A stretch of DNA of 32,733 nucleotides. Source: Bryobacterales bacterium (lineage in GTDB: Bacteria > Acidobacteriota > Terriglobia > Bryobacterales > Bryobacteraceae). Positions 7,684 through 16,200 of the stretch are shown one piece after another. Below the pieces are notes generated by a model. That model saw only the letters and a list, made by a program, of their open reading frames with translations. It was not told where the DNA came from and did not search any database. Where the stretch lies: positions 1 through 32,733 of the forward strand of contig JAEUQF010000357.1 of NCBI GenBank assembly GCA_016789745.1, written 5' to 3'. Position numbers and translations under genes: made by a program. The number at the start of each line of letters is the position of its first letter. The stretch's first letter is position 1.

Positions 7684-9087
7684 TCATTCCACGCGGTGCG
7701 GGTCCTTACCCGTCCGCTCCAATAACGCAATCTCCTGCAGATACGCCTTCGTATCCGTCTTCCGCTTCATGCCATCGCCCGACATGTACCGCAACATGCC
7801 GAAGATCGGCCTCTCGATCCACGGCCGGTCGTGCAAACCAAAACACCACAGAATATTCGTGTACGTGTTCGGATCCCGGCCATCCAGCGCATACCGGTCA
7901 TGCAAATAGATCATCAGATCCAGCGCCTGTTGATACCCAGCGCTCCACTCCATGATCTTCTTGCCCCAATACATCCGGTAATAGCCATGGATCTTGCCCC
8001 GCAGCAGCAACTCGCGCTGCGTGGCATTCCACAGCGGATCATACGTCTCGGCGCGCTCCATCTGCTCATTCGTGTACAGCGGATCCCGCTCGTCCCCCGC
8101 ATGCTTCGCCATCGTCTTACGCGCCCAGTCCGGCACCGCGTCGAAGCTGTGCGGATCCTCCACATACCGCGAATAGTTAAACGCCAGTTCCCGCCGCACG
8201 ATCAGTTCCTCCAGAAACTCATCGGCGATCAGCTTATGCTCGGTCGCATAGCCACGTACCGTCAGCGCCACCTCCAGCGAACTGATGTTCCCAAAATGCA
8301 GATAGGGACTCAAATCGCTGGTGGCATGCTTGGACGGCTCATTCCGCTCCTTCGCATACCGCCGCAGTTTCTTCTCGACAAACAGCCACAGATGCTTCTC
8401 CGCCATCTGCCGCCCGCCCGTGTAGGAGATCGACGGCCGCACCGAATGGTCAATTTCACAACTGGCCACCAGGGCCGCAATGGAATCGGGCGTTACCGCC
8501 ACATGCCACTCCGGCACCGGCCCCTCAAACTTCCGCCGCGGACTCCGGTCCGGCGCCGCACACAAAAACTTCGGCAGCAGTTTGTGAATCTTCGGTCGAA
8601 TCGTGTACGCCGCGTACTCCCGCTTGGTGATCTGCGACATCGGCACAATACAACTGGAGTCCACCACCCGGTACGTCACGTCCAGTTTCGCCGGCACCGA
8701 CGCATTGTGCTGCCGCGCGATAAACGTCGGGTAGTCATCGCTCACCACCGCCGCGGCATGCTTCGCCAGTTCGTACAGACGGTCGTTCGGCTCCTGCCGC
8801 GTCCGCCGCGGATAGAAACAGTACCCGATCCCGCGCTTCGCCAATCGGCGCGCCGTCTCCGGCACCGCCTCCAACATAAACGTATGGATCCGGTCATTCG
8901 CGTACTCGTACGTGCAGGTCAGCCCTTCGTAGCACAGCACCGGCACGCCCAGCTCATCCGCAACCTCAATCGCATGCTGCAGCGCATGATTCGCATCCAC
9001 CCGCCGGTTCATCTGCATCCAATAGAGCACGTAGCGCCCGTCTTGGCGGATGGGCTGATCGTTCAGGATGCGTACACGGCCTTCCAT
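7684..9087 (-). CDS. Class II CPD photolyase
   Basis: This flavoprotein uses light to split cyclobutane pyrimidine dimers. The 467-residue protein shows class II features: an N-terminal block VRILNDQPIRQDGRYVLYW with MQMNRR, a middle motif HATSDLSPYLHFGNIS, RRELAFNYSRY, YYRMYWGKKIMEW and the C-terminal RYALDGRDPNTYTNILW with GLHDRPW and RPIFGMLRYMS. These last blocks form the FAD pocket and include the tryptophans typical of the class II electron-transfer route. I chose the ATG at 9087. A TTG at 9117 would add ten residues that class II enzymes do not need, and a GTG at 9090 is also possible. It is the first gene of a two-gene leftward unit with the epimerase and is divergent from the radical SAM gene. 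Confidence 0.93.
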   Translation of the reverse strand: MEGRVRILNDQPIRQDGRYVLYWMQMNRRVDANHALQHAIEVADELGVPVLCYEGLTCTYEYANDRIHTFMLEAVPETARRLAKRGIGYCFYPRRTRQEPNDRLYELAKHAAAVVSDDYPTFIARQHNASVPAKLDVTYRVVDSSCIVPMSQITKREYAAYTIRPKIHKLLPKFLCAAPDRSPRRKFEGPVPEWHVAVTPDSIAALVASCEIDHSVRPSISYTGGRQMAEKHLWLFVEKKLRRYAKERNEPSKHATSDLSPYLHFGNISSLEVALTVRGYATEHKLIADEFLEELIVRRELAFNYSRYVEDPHSFDAVPDWARKTMAKHAGDERDPLYTNEQMERAETYDPLWNATQRELLLRGKIHGYYRMYWGKKIMEWSAGYQQALDLMIYLHDRYALDGRDPNTYTNILWCFGLHDRPWIERPIFGMLRYMSGDGMKRKTDTKAYLQEIALLERTGKDPHRVE

Positions 9088-9119
9088 CACTCTGTAGATG
9101 CAGTCTTCCAGGCCCAACG

Positions 9120-9125
9120 TACAAT
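9120..9125 (+). promoter_or_regulatory. Possible -10 (TACAAT) of the radical SAM gene
   Basis: TACAAT at 9120-9125 lies 10 bases before the ATG at 9136 in the gap between divergent genes. Transcription would begin about 3-4 bases before the ATG, so the message would be almost leaderless. No good -35 is seen at 17 bases spacing and there is no Shine-Dalgarno. Confidence 0.35.
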
Positions 9126-9135
9126 AAATATTTGC

Positions 9136-10212
9136 ATGCGGGCACTCAACCGGGCGCGACTCCTCTGGGCCTACCTAACCAAAAAGGCCGACGTCCCCGC
9201 ACATCCCGTTGAGTACATCGTCGAAACTACGGCGAAATGCAACCTCTACTGCCCCATGTGCCCCCGCGAGACCTTCAAACAGCCCAAGGAAGACATGCCC
9301 GATCCCGTCTTCCAGCGATTGGTCCAGCAATCCGGCCAGAGCGCCGAGCACATGATGCTGATCGGACTGGGCGAGCCCTTCCTCGACCCCAAGATCTTCG
9401 ATCGGATCCACTACTGCGAACAGCACGGCATCTCCACGCTCCTCTCCACCAACGGCGTCCTACTCGACGAGGCCAACGGCGACAAACTCCTTCGCAGCCC
9501 GCTCAAACACATCACCCTCAGCTTCGATGGCTCCACTAAGGAGAGCTACGAGTTCTACCGCAAGGGCGCCAACTTCGAACGAGTCCGCGACAACTTCCTC
9601 CGCTTCGCCCGCAGGAAGGCCGAACGCAAGGCCCCGCTCCACATCGTCGTGCAGATGGTCCGTATGGAGCGCAACGCCGGAGAGGTGGAAGACTTCCTCC
9701 GCTTCTGGAAAGACGTGCCTGGCGTGGACCAGGTGCGCATCAAGGAAGACGAGACCAACCTCATGCGCCCCAACGCGGGCCACGAAGCCGATGAGTGGAA
9801 GCACCCCTGCCACTACCTATGGCGCGGCCCCATGTACGTCAAACACAACGGCGACGTCTATCCCTGCTGCCAGAGCTACATGCTGGAAGGCAAGCCCGTC
9901 GGCAACATCGGCCGCAGCAGCCTGTCGGAAATCTTCAACGGGCCGGAGATGCAGGAACTCCGCCGCTACCACGTCACCGGACGCGGCGGCGAAGTGGACA
10001 TGTGCTCCCGCTGCTGCACCACCATCCCCCATCCGCTCCTGGTGGCCGGCAGCCTCATCCTTCACGGCGAAACCGTACGCAAACTGCTACCCGTCGTCGA
10101 ACGCCTGGTCTACTTTGCCGGCCTGCCAAAGCGCTGGCTCTCGCCCCCCAAGCCCGTGCCGCCAAAACCGGCCGAACCCCTGGTACAGATCAGCACCCGC
10201 GGCAAATCATGA
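9136..10212 (+). CDS. Radical SAM protein with C-terminal SPASM-type cluster domain
   Basis: This 358-residue protein has the radical SAM signature CNLYCPMC (Cys35, Cys39, Cys42) that holds the SAM-binding 4Fe-4S cluster. The barrel includes a GLGEPFLDP strand and LSTNGVLLDE. The C-terminal part carries further cysteines: Cys225 (HPCHYLW), Cys244-245 (DVYPCCQSY) and Cys290, Cys293, Cys294 (CSRCC). With the phrase GNIGRSSLSEIFNGPEM, this matches a SPASM/twitch domain with auxiliary clusters. A proline-rich tail follows. SPASM enzymes modify peptides, proteins, sugars or other small molecules; nothing here fixes the substrate. The start is placed at 9136 because the frame further upstream is antisense to the photolyase. 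Its TGA overlaps the ATG of the next gene. Confidence 0.9.
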   Translation: MRALNRARLLWAYLTKKADVPAHPVEYIVETTAKCNLYCPMCPRETFKQPKEDMPDPVFQRLVQQSGQSAEHMMLIGLGEPFLDPKIFDRIHYCEQHGISTLLSTNGVLLDEANGDKLLRSPLKHITLSFDGSTKESYEFYRKGANFERVRDNFLRFARRKAERKAPLHIVVQMVRMERNAGEVEDFLRFWKDVPGVDQVRIKEDETNLMRPNAGHEADEWKHPCHYLWRGPMYVKHNGDVYPCCQSYMLEGKPVGNIGRSSLSEIFNGPEMQELRRYHVTGRGGEVDMCSRCCTTIPHPLLVAGSLILHGETVRKLLPVVERLVYFAGLPKRWLSPPKPVPPKPAEPLVQISTRGKS

Positions 10213-10697
10213 CACTACTGCTTGCCCTGCTCCTCTGGCAGCCGCCCGCACCCGACTCCATCGATCCTTTCAAAGGCACCTGGGTCCTCATCCCCGAATC
10301 CGCCACCGCCATCAAGCCCGCCATCGACCGTTCCGTCGCCAGGATGAACTTCCTCATCCGCGGCGTCGCCCGCAGCCGCCTCACCGCCCGCAACCCCGCC
10401 TCCTCTGCAATCGAGGTTCGCCGCGAACCGGAACAACTCCACCTCCGCATCGAAGGCTTCACCAACCGCCCCCATCCCCTGAACGGCGAAACCTGGCGCC
10501 GCAGAACACAGGACGGCGAAGTCGACATCCGCCTCACCCGCCTTGCCGACGGTTTCGCCACCAGCTACACCAACAACGACGGCAGCCGCGAGAACCGCTT
10601 CGAAATCAAAGACGCCATCCTCCACATGCACGTCACCATCACCTCACGCTATCTCACCGAACCGGTGCGCTACACTCTCCGCTATCAGCGCCAATAG
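10209..10697 (+). CDS. Small exported lipocalin-like protein of unknown function
   Basis: This encodes 162 residues with a short hydrophobic leader (TLLLALLLW) and a possible cleavage region near residues 12-16. The mature part starts with FKGTWVLIPES, a G-x-W pattern seen in lipocalin-like small beta-barrels, followed by alternating strands rich in Arg, Thr and Asn (LHLRIEGFTNRPHP, VDIRLTRLADGFATSY, HVTITSRYL). There are no cysteines. I cannot assign a function. The ATG overlaps the radical SAM stop (ATGA at 10209-10212), so expression is probably coupled. The size and absence of cysteine make it a poor candidate for a classical cysteine-modified peptide substrate of that enzyme, but a direct relationship is not excluded. 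Confidence 0.75.
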   Translation: MTLLLALLLWQPPAPDSIDPFKGTWVLIPESATAIKPAIDRSVARMNFLIRGVARSRLTARNPASSAIEVRREPEQLHLRIEGFTNRPHPLNGETWRRRTQDGEVDIRLTRLADGFATSYTNNDGSRENRFEIKDAILHMHVTITSRYLTEPVRYTLRYQRQ

Positions 10698-10758
10698 CCC
10701 CCCGCCATCGCTCCACCTCACGGGCAACCCCAGGCACCTCAATTGGCCCAGCCTGTGT

Positions 10759-11412
10759 GTGGCCTGCGCTGCGCCCGCTTCCGCCCGAACCACCCTTGCT
10801 CGGGTGGACACCTACGATGACGATGGCAACACTCGCTACACCGCCACCCGACTGCGCGTCCCGGTCTGCTCCAACTGCCTCCAACGGCACCACACGGAAG
10901 GTAAAGTCTGGTCCCTGCCCGCCCGCCTGCTGCTCTGCTTCCGTTCTTTCCTGATCATTGCGGTAATCGGCGCTTCGGTCATGTTCTCTCTGGTTGCTCC
11001 GGCTTTCCTGCGCAATCTCCTCAAACCCGACCCCATCGGTATCCTGGCCTTCGGTGCCGTGCTTGCTTTCTTCGCCGCCATCGCCCTGCTCAGCCTCCGC
11101 GCTGCCTGGAATGAGACCGAACGCTTTGCCCTCTCCCCACCCACCTCCGTCAGCCGCATGGTGCACTGGACCACTGACCTCTCCGCCATGTTTGAGCCCG
11201 AACACCATGACTATACGTTCGTCAATCGACAGTTTTCCCAGGCGATGCTCGACCGTAACCGCCATCGCCTCTGGAATCCTGCCAGCCCCGTCGCGCGGCA
11301 AGCCGCATCCCGCCGCCGCACTGTCAAATACCTCCTGCTCGCCATCCTCGCCCTGTTCCTGCTCCTCGGCGTTCTCAAAGAGTACGGCTGTACAGCCATT
11401 CACACCTTCTAA
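10759..11412 (+). CDS. Zinc-ribbon membrane protein of unknown function, start uncertain
   Basis: The frame encodes a short cysteine-containing domain followed by membrane segments. CVAC at the beginning and VCSNCLQRHH about 40 residues later look like a two-knuckle zinc site. Two adjacent hydrophobic helices follow (FLIIAVIGASVMFSLVAPAF and ILAFGAVLAFFAAIALLSL), then a soluble segment and a last helix near the C-terminus (YLLLAILALFLLLGVL). No ATG exists near the expected start. In frame, the only candidates are TTG at 10543 (deep inside the previous gene), CTG at 10753 and GTG at 10759. The coordinate given uses GTG, but this would lose the first cysteine of the CxxC pair, so CTG or a start further upstream may be correct. 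The function is not recognised. It lies 51 bases ahead of the ABC exporter. Confidence 0.65.
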   Translation: MACAAPASARTTLARVDTYDDDGNTRYTATRLRVPVCSNCLQRHHTEGKVWSLPARLLLCFRSFLIIAVIGASVMFSLVAPAFLRNLLKPDPIGILAFGAVLAFFAAIALLSLRAAWNETERFALSPPTSVSRMVHWTTDLSAMFEPEHHDYTFVNRQFSQAMLDRNRHRLWNPASPVARQAASRRRTVKYLLLAILALFLLLGVLKEYGCTAIHTF

Positions 11413-11463
11413 ACTCCCCGGTAACAGCACCCAGCACACCCACCCTCTAATGGCGTCTGCCTC

Positions 11464-13284
11464 ATGGCCGAATCATCACCCGCTACCTTCGGGGATGCCT
11501 GGCGCGAACGTATCAAAGCCCTCTCCAGCATCCCGCCCCTTGTGCGCATCGTCTGGGCCTCCGGACCCGCCGTGGTCTCCGGCGGCCTCCTCTGCCGTCT
11601 TGCGGCGGCGCTGATCCCTATCGCCATGCTCACGGTCTCCAAGTGGATTCTGGACGCCGTGCAAGCCCGCTTCCAAGGCGAAGCACTACCCGAAAACTTC
11701 TGGTGGCTCGTGTTTCTGGAGTTCGCCCTCGCCGCCGCCGGCGCTGTGTTGGGCCGTACCATCGGCTACTTCGATTCCCTCCTGGCCGACCGCTTCACCC
11801 GCCACGTCAGCGTACGTGTCATCGAACACTCCTCCCGCCTCGACCTTGCCTCCTACGAAGATCCCGTCTTCTACGACAAGCTCGAACGCGCCCGCGTCCA
11901 GGCAACCGACCGCATCGCCATGATCCAGGCCCTCGGCGCCATCCTGCAACAGGCCATCGCCGCCATCAGCCTCTCATTGGGCGTGTTCTGGTTCTCCCCC
12001 TGGCTGCTCGCCCTCCTCGTCATCGCCGTGGTCCCCGCCTTCCTCGGCGAAAGCCACTTCGCCTTCGAAGGCTACTCGCTCAACATCCGCCAGACCCCCA
12101 CGCGCCGCCAACTCGACTATCTCCGTGTCCTCGGCGCCAGTAAGGAATCCGCCAAGGAACTAAAGCTGTTCGGGCTCAGCCCCTTCATCACCAGCGAATA
12201 CGCCCGTCTTGCCAACAACCTCTACGACCAGAACGTCGCCCTTGCCAAACGCCGCCTCTGGGCCGGCGCCGCGCTATCGCTGTTGAGCAGCGCCGGCTAC
12301 TACGGCGCCTATGCCTACGTCATCTACCGCACCGTCCAAGGCGACCTCACCTGGGGCTCCCTCCAGTTCCTCGCCGGCGCCATCGCCGGTGCCAGCAGCA
12401 ACATCCAAACCATCTTCGCTACCTTCTCCTCCATCGCCGATCAGTCGCTCTTCCTCAAAGACCTCGTCGATTTCTTCGAAGTCGGCCCGAAGATCGCCTC
12501 CAAGCCCAACGCCATCCCCGCGCCGCGCCCCATCCAGACCGGCTTCCGCTTCGAACGCGTCTCCTTCACCTATCCCGGCACCGAGCGCCTGGTCCTCAAT
12601 AACCTCGACTTCACCCTCGAGCCCGGCGAACGCATCGCCCTGATCGGTCAGAACGGCCAGGGCAAGACCACCATCGTCAAGCTCCTCACCCGCCTCTATG
12701 ACCCCACCGCCGGCCGCATCCTGCTCGACGGCGTCGACCTCCGCGACTACAACCAGGAAGACCTCCACCGCGAGATCGGCGTCATCTTCCAGGACTTCAT
12801 GCGCTACGAAATGTCCGTCCGCCAGAACATCGGCGTGGGCCGCATCGACCACCTCGACGACGAGGAGATCCGCCGCGCCGCCCGCAAAAGCCTCGCCGAA
12901 CCCCTTATAGCCCGCCTGCCCAAAGGCTATGACCAACTCCTCGGCCGCCGCTTCGAGGGTGGTGTCGACCTCTCCGGCGGCGAATGGCAGAAGATCGCCC
13001 TCGCCCGCGCCTACCTCCGTGACGCTCAGGTGCTCATCCTCGATGAGCCCACCGCCGCCCTCGATGCACGCTCCGAATACGAGGTCTTCCAGCGCTTCGC
13101 CGAACTCACTACCGGTAAGATGGCCCTGCTCATCTCACACCGCTTCTCCACCGTCCGCATGGCCGACCGCATCGTCGTCCTTGAGGATGGCCGCATCGCC
13201 GAACAGGGCAACCACGCCCAGTTGATCGCGCACGGCGGCCACTACGCCGAAATGTTCGAACTCCAGGCTTCCAGCTACCGATGA
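11464..13284 (+). CDS. ABC exporter, fused permease and ATPase
   Basis: This 606-residue half-transporter has an N-terminal six-helix type I exporter domain (about residues 35-335) and a C-terminal ATPase. The ATPase motifs are complete: Walker A GQNGQGKTT (Lys401), Q-loop VIFQDF, signature LSGGEWQK (503-507), Walker B VLILDEP (Asp527, catalytic Glu528) and H-loop His559. It presumably works as a homodimer in the inner membrane. The stop codon overlaps the start of the glucan synthase-like gene (ATGA at 13281-13284). In rhizobia the related exporter NdvA/ChvA moves cyclic beta-1,2-glucan to the periplasm, so that role is a reasonable context-based inference. The sequence alone does not show the substrate. 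The coupling motif region ASKESAKELKLFGL is common to several exporter subfamilies, including peptide and lipid exporters. Confidence 0.92.
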   Translation: MAESSPATFGDAWRERIKALSSIPPLVRIVWASGPAVVSGGLLCRLAAALIPIAMLTVSKWILDAVQARFQGEALPENFWWLVFLEFALAAAGAVLGRTIGYFDSLLADRFTRHVSVRVIEHSSRLDLASYEDPVFYDKLERARVQATDRIAMIQALGAILQQAIAAISLSLGVFWFSPWLLALLVIAVVPAFLGESHFAFEGYSLNIRQTPTRRQLDYLRVLGASKESAKELKLFGLSPFITSEYARLANNLYDQNVALAKRRLWAGAALSLLSSAGYYGAYAYVIYRTVQGDLTWGSLQFLAGAIAGASSNIQTIFATFSSIADQSLFLKDLVDFFEVGPKIASKPNAIPAPRPIQTGFRFERVSFTYPGTERLVLNNLDFTLEPGERIALIGQNGQGKTTIVKLLTRLYDPTAGRILLDGVDLRDYNQEDLHREIGVIFQDFMRYEMSVRQNIGVGRIDHLDDEEIRRAARKSLAEPLIARLPKGYDQLLGRRFEGGVDLSGGEWQKIALARAYLRDAQVLILDEPTAALDARSEYEVFQRFAELTTGKMALLISHRFSTVRMADRIVVLEDGRIAEQGNHAQLIAHGGHYAEMFELQASSYR

Positions 13285-16200
13285 TTCCCCAGGAACAGGC
13301 TCTTCACCAGGACCTCGAAACGCAGGGCGAACAAGCCGCGCAAACCAACGGCACTCCCCGCCCCGGCGTCCGCTTTCCCACCGATGGCGCCGCCCTCGAA
13401 TCGCGCATCATCGCCAACGCCCGCCTCGATCCCAGCCCCGCGCGTCAGTGGATCTTCGACAACCTCCTGCTGCTGCGCGGCGCCCGCAAGCACACCGCCG
13501 ACCTCGGCCGCGCCCTCCGCGAACTGCCCGCCGTCGCCGCCCCCCCGAAACCCCGCGTCTACATCCTGGCCACGCAGTTCCTCAACGCCTGCGACAACCG
13601 CTTCGACGATGCCGCCCTGATCGCCTTCCTCCATGGCTACCAGCGCGTGGCCGAACTTGAGATGGGAGAACTCTGGGCCCTCCGCCCGGCTCTTGTCTTC
13701 GTGCTGCTCGAACGCCTCGCCGCCAGCGCCCCCGATGGCTGGAGCAACCTCGTCACCAGTCTTCGCCACCTCAACGAAACCCCGTGGAAGGATGTCTTCG
13801 AACAGACCAGCCTCGTCGAAGCCACCCTCTCCCGCGATCCCGCCGCCGCCTATCACCGCATGGATGACGATACCCGCGACATCTATCGCCGCGCTGTCTC
13901 CGATCTCGCCAAACATTCCGGCAAGCCGGAGCGGGACGTCGCCCAACAGGCCATCGGTCTCTGCGAAGACCGGGTCCGCCCGCGCCAGCGCCACGTCGGC
14001 TTCTACCTCATCGACCGGGGCCTTGCCAAACTCCGCCGCGAGGTTGGCTACCGCCGCCCCCTTCGCACCGCCCTCCTCGAAACCATTCGCGATAACCCCA
14101 CTGCCTTCTATCTCGGCGGCATCGAACTCACCACCTTCCTCATCGTCGTCCTGCTTCTCAGCCCGCTCGGCACCTGGACCCCTCTGCTGGCCGGCTTCCT
14201 ACTCCTGATCCTGCCCGCCACGCAGGCCGCCGTCGACCTGATGAACAACCTCGCCACGGCGCTCGCCGGCCCGCGTCCCCTACCCAAACTCGACTTCACC
14301 GAAGGCATCCCCGAGGAATGCACCACCGTCGTTGCCGTCCCTGCGCTGCTCCTCAACGAACTTCAGGTCCGCGACCTTATCCAGGACATGGAGATTCGCT
14401 TCCTCGCCAATCGCGACCCCAACCTCTTCTTTGTCCTTCTCAGCGATCCGCCCGATTCCGACCGCCCCACCGATGCCCGCGATCAACTCGTCGACGTCGC
14501 CCTTGAAGGCATCGAAGCCCTCAACCGCATCCACGGCACGCCCGATCACCAGCCCTTCTGCCTGCTTCACCGCCAGCGCGTCTACAACGAATCGGAAGGC
14601 ATCTGGATGGCCTGGGAACGCAAGCGCGGCAAACTCCTCGACCTCAACCTCTTCCTGCGCGGTGGTCACGACCCATTCCCTGTCAAATGCGGCCAGTCGG
14701 ATCGCCTTCTCCGCGCCAGCTACGTCATCACCCTCGACGCCGACACCGAACTGCCCCGCGATTCGGCCGGCAAACTCATCGGCGCCATCGCCCATCCGCT
14801 CAACCGCGCCATCATCGACCCCACCACCAACATGGTTGTCGAAGGCTATGGTATCCTCCAGCCGCGCATCGGCGTCAGCGTCCATTCCGCCTCGCGTAGT
14901 CACCTCGCCGCCCTCTACTCCGGCCAGACCGGCTTCGATATCTACACCCGCGCCGTCTCCGACGTCTACCAGGATCTGTTCGGCGAAGGCATCTTCACCG
15001 GCAAAGGCATCTACGAAGTCGACACCCTCAACCAGGTCCTGCGTACTCGCTTCCCGGAAAACGCCCTCCTCAGTCACGACCTCATCGAAGGCGCCTACTC
15101 CCGCGCCGGCCTCGTCAGCGACATCGAACTGATTGACGACTACCCGTCGCACTTCAGCGCTTATAGCCGCCGCAAACATCGCTGGGTGCGTGGCGATTGG
15201 CAGATCCTCCGCTGGCTGCTGCCCCAGGTCATGGACCTGCACGGCCGCTGGCAGCAGAACCCGCTCACCGTTATCTCGCGCTGGAAGATTCTCGACAACC
15301 TCCGCCGCAGCCTCATCGAACCGGCAACCCTGCTTCTATTCGTCGCCGGCTGGCTCTACCTGCCCGGCGGTGAACGCCACTGGACCGCCGCCAGCCTCGC
15401 CCTCCTGTTGATGCCCGTCTACTCCAGCCTGGCCTTCTCCATCTGGCGCGCCCCCTGGACCCGCTGGAAGGCGCTCACCATCTGGTTCCACGAAACCGGC
15501 GACGCCGCCCTCGAAGGCCTCGCCATGGCCGCGCTCAACTTCATCTTCCTCCTCCACCAGTCGATGCTCTCCATCGACGCCATCGTGCGCTCCGTCCTCC
15601 GCGTCTTCGTCACCCGCCGCAAACTGCTCGAATGGGAGACCGCCGCCGAGGCCGAGACCCAGGCCCGCCGCCGCGCCGCCGTCGACATCTATCTCGATTG
15701 GACTCCCGCACTGGCCGCGGTGATCGGACTCCTCGTCTGGTACGTGCGCCCCTGGGCCCTCGCCGTCGCCGGTCCTGTTCTACTCTGCTGGTTCTTCTCC
15801 CGCTGGATCTCGCTATGGCTGAACCGCCAGCCGCGCGTCGTCAATCGCAAGCTCAAGGACGCCGACCTGCACTTCCTTCGCGACTGCGCCGAACGCACCT
15901 GGTTCTACTTCCGCGATCACAGCAACCAGGAAAACCACTGGCTGGTACCCGATAACGTGCGCGAAGAAGGGCGGATCGCCCACGCCCTGTCCCCCACCAA
16001 CCTTGGCATGCTGCTCACGGCGCGCGTCGCCGCCGTCCACCTCGGCTTGCTTCCCCCTGCCGACTTCGCCACCCAAACCGCCGCCACACTCGACACCATC
16101 GACCGGCTCGAAAAACACAACGGCCACATCTTCAACTGGTATGACTCGCGTAGCCTCGCCATCCTTGAGCCGGCCTTCGTCTCCACCGTCGATAGCGGCA

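Noticed and set aside
7831..9135. A 435-residue N-terminal extension of the radical SAM protein
   Set aside because: It is antisense to the class II photolyase and the radical SAM family starts near 9136.
10209..10697. The small protein after the radical SAM gene as a ribosomally made modified peptide
   Set aside because: It is 162 residues long, has no cysteines and shows a beta-barrel-like pattern with a leader, not a short core peptide.
14280..15242. A 320-residue open frame antisense to the glucan synthase gene
   Set aside because: Composition is that of reversed GC-rich codons and the sense strand carries the conserved GT84 motifs.
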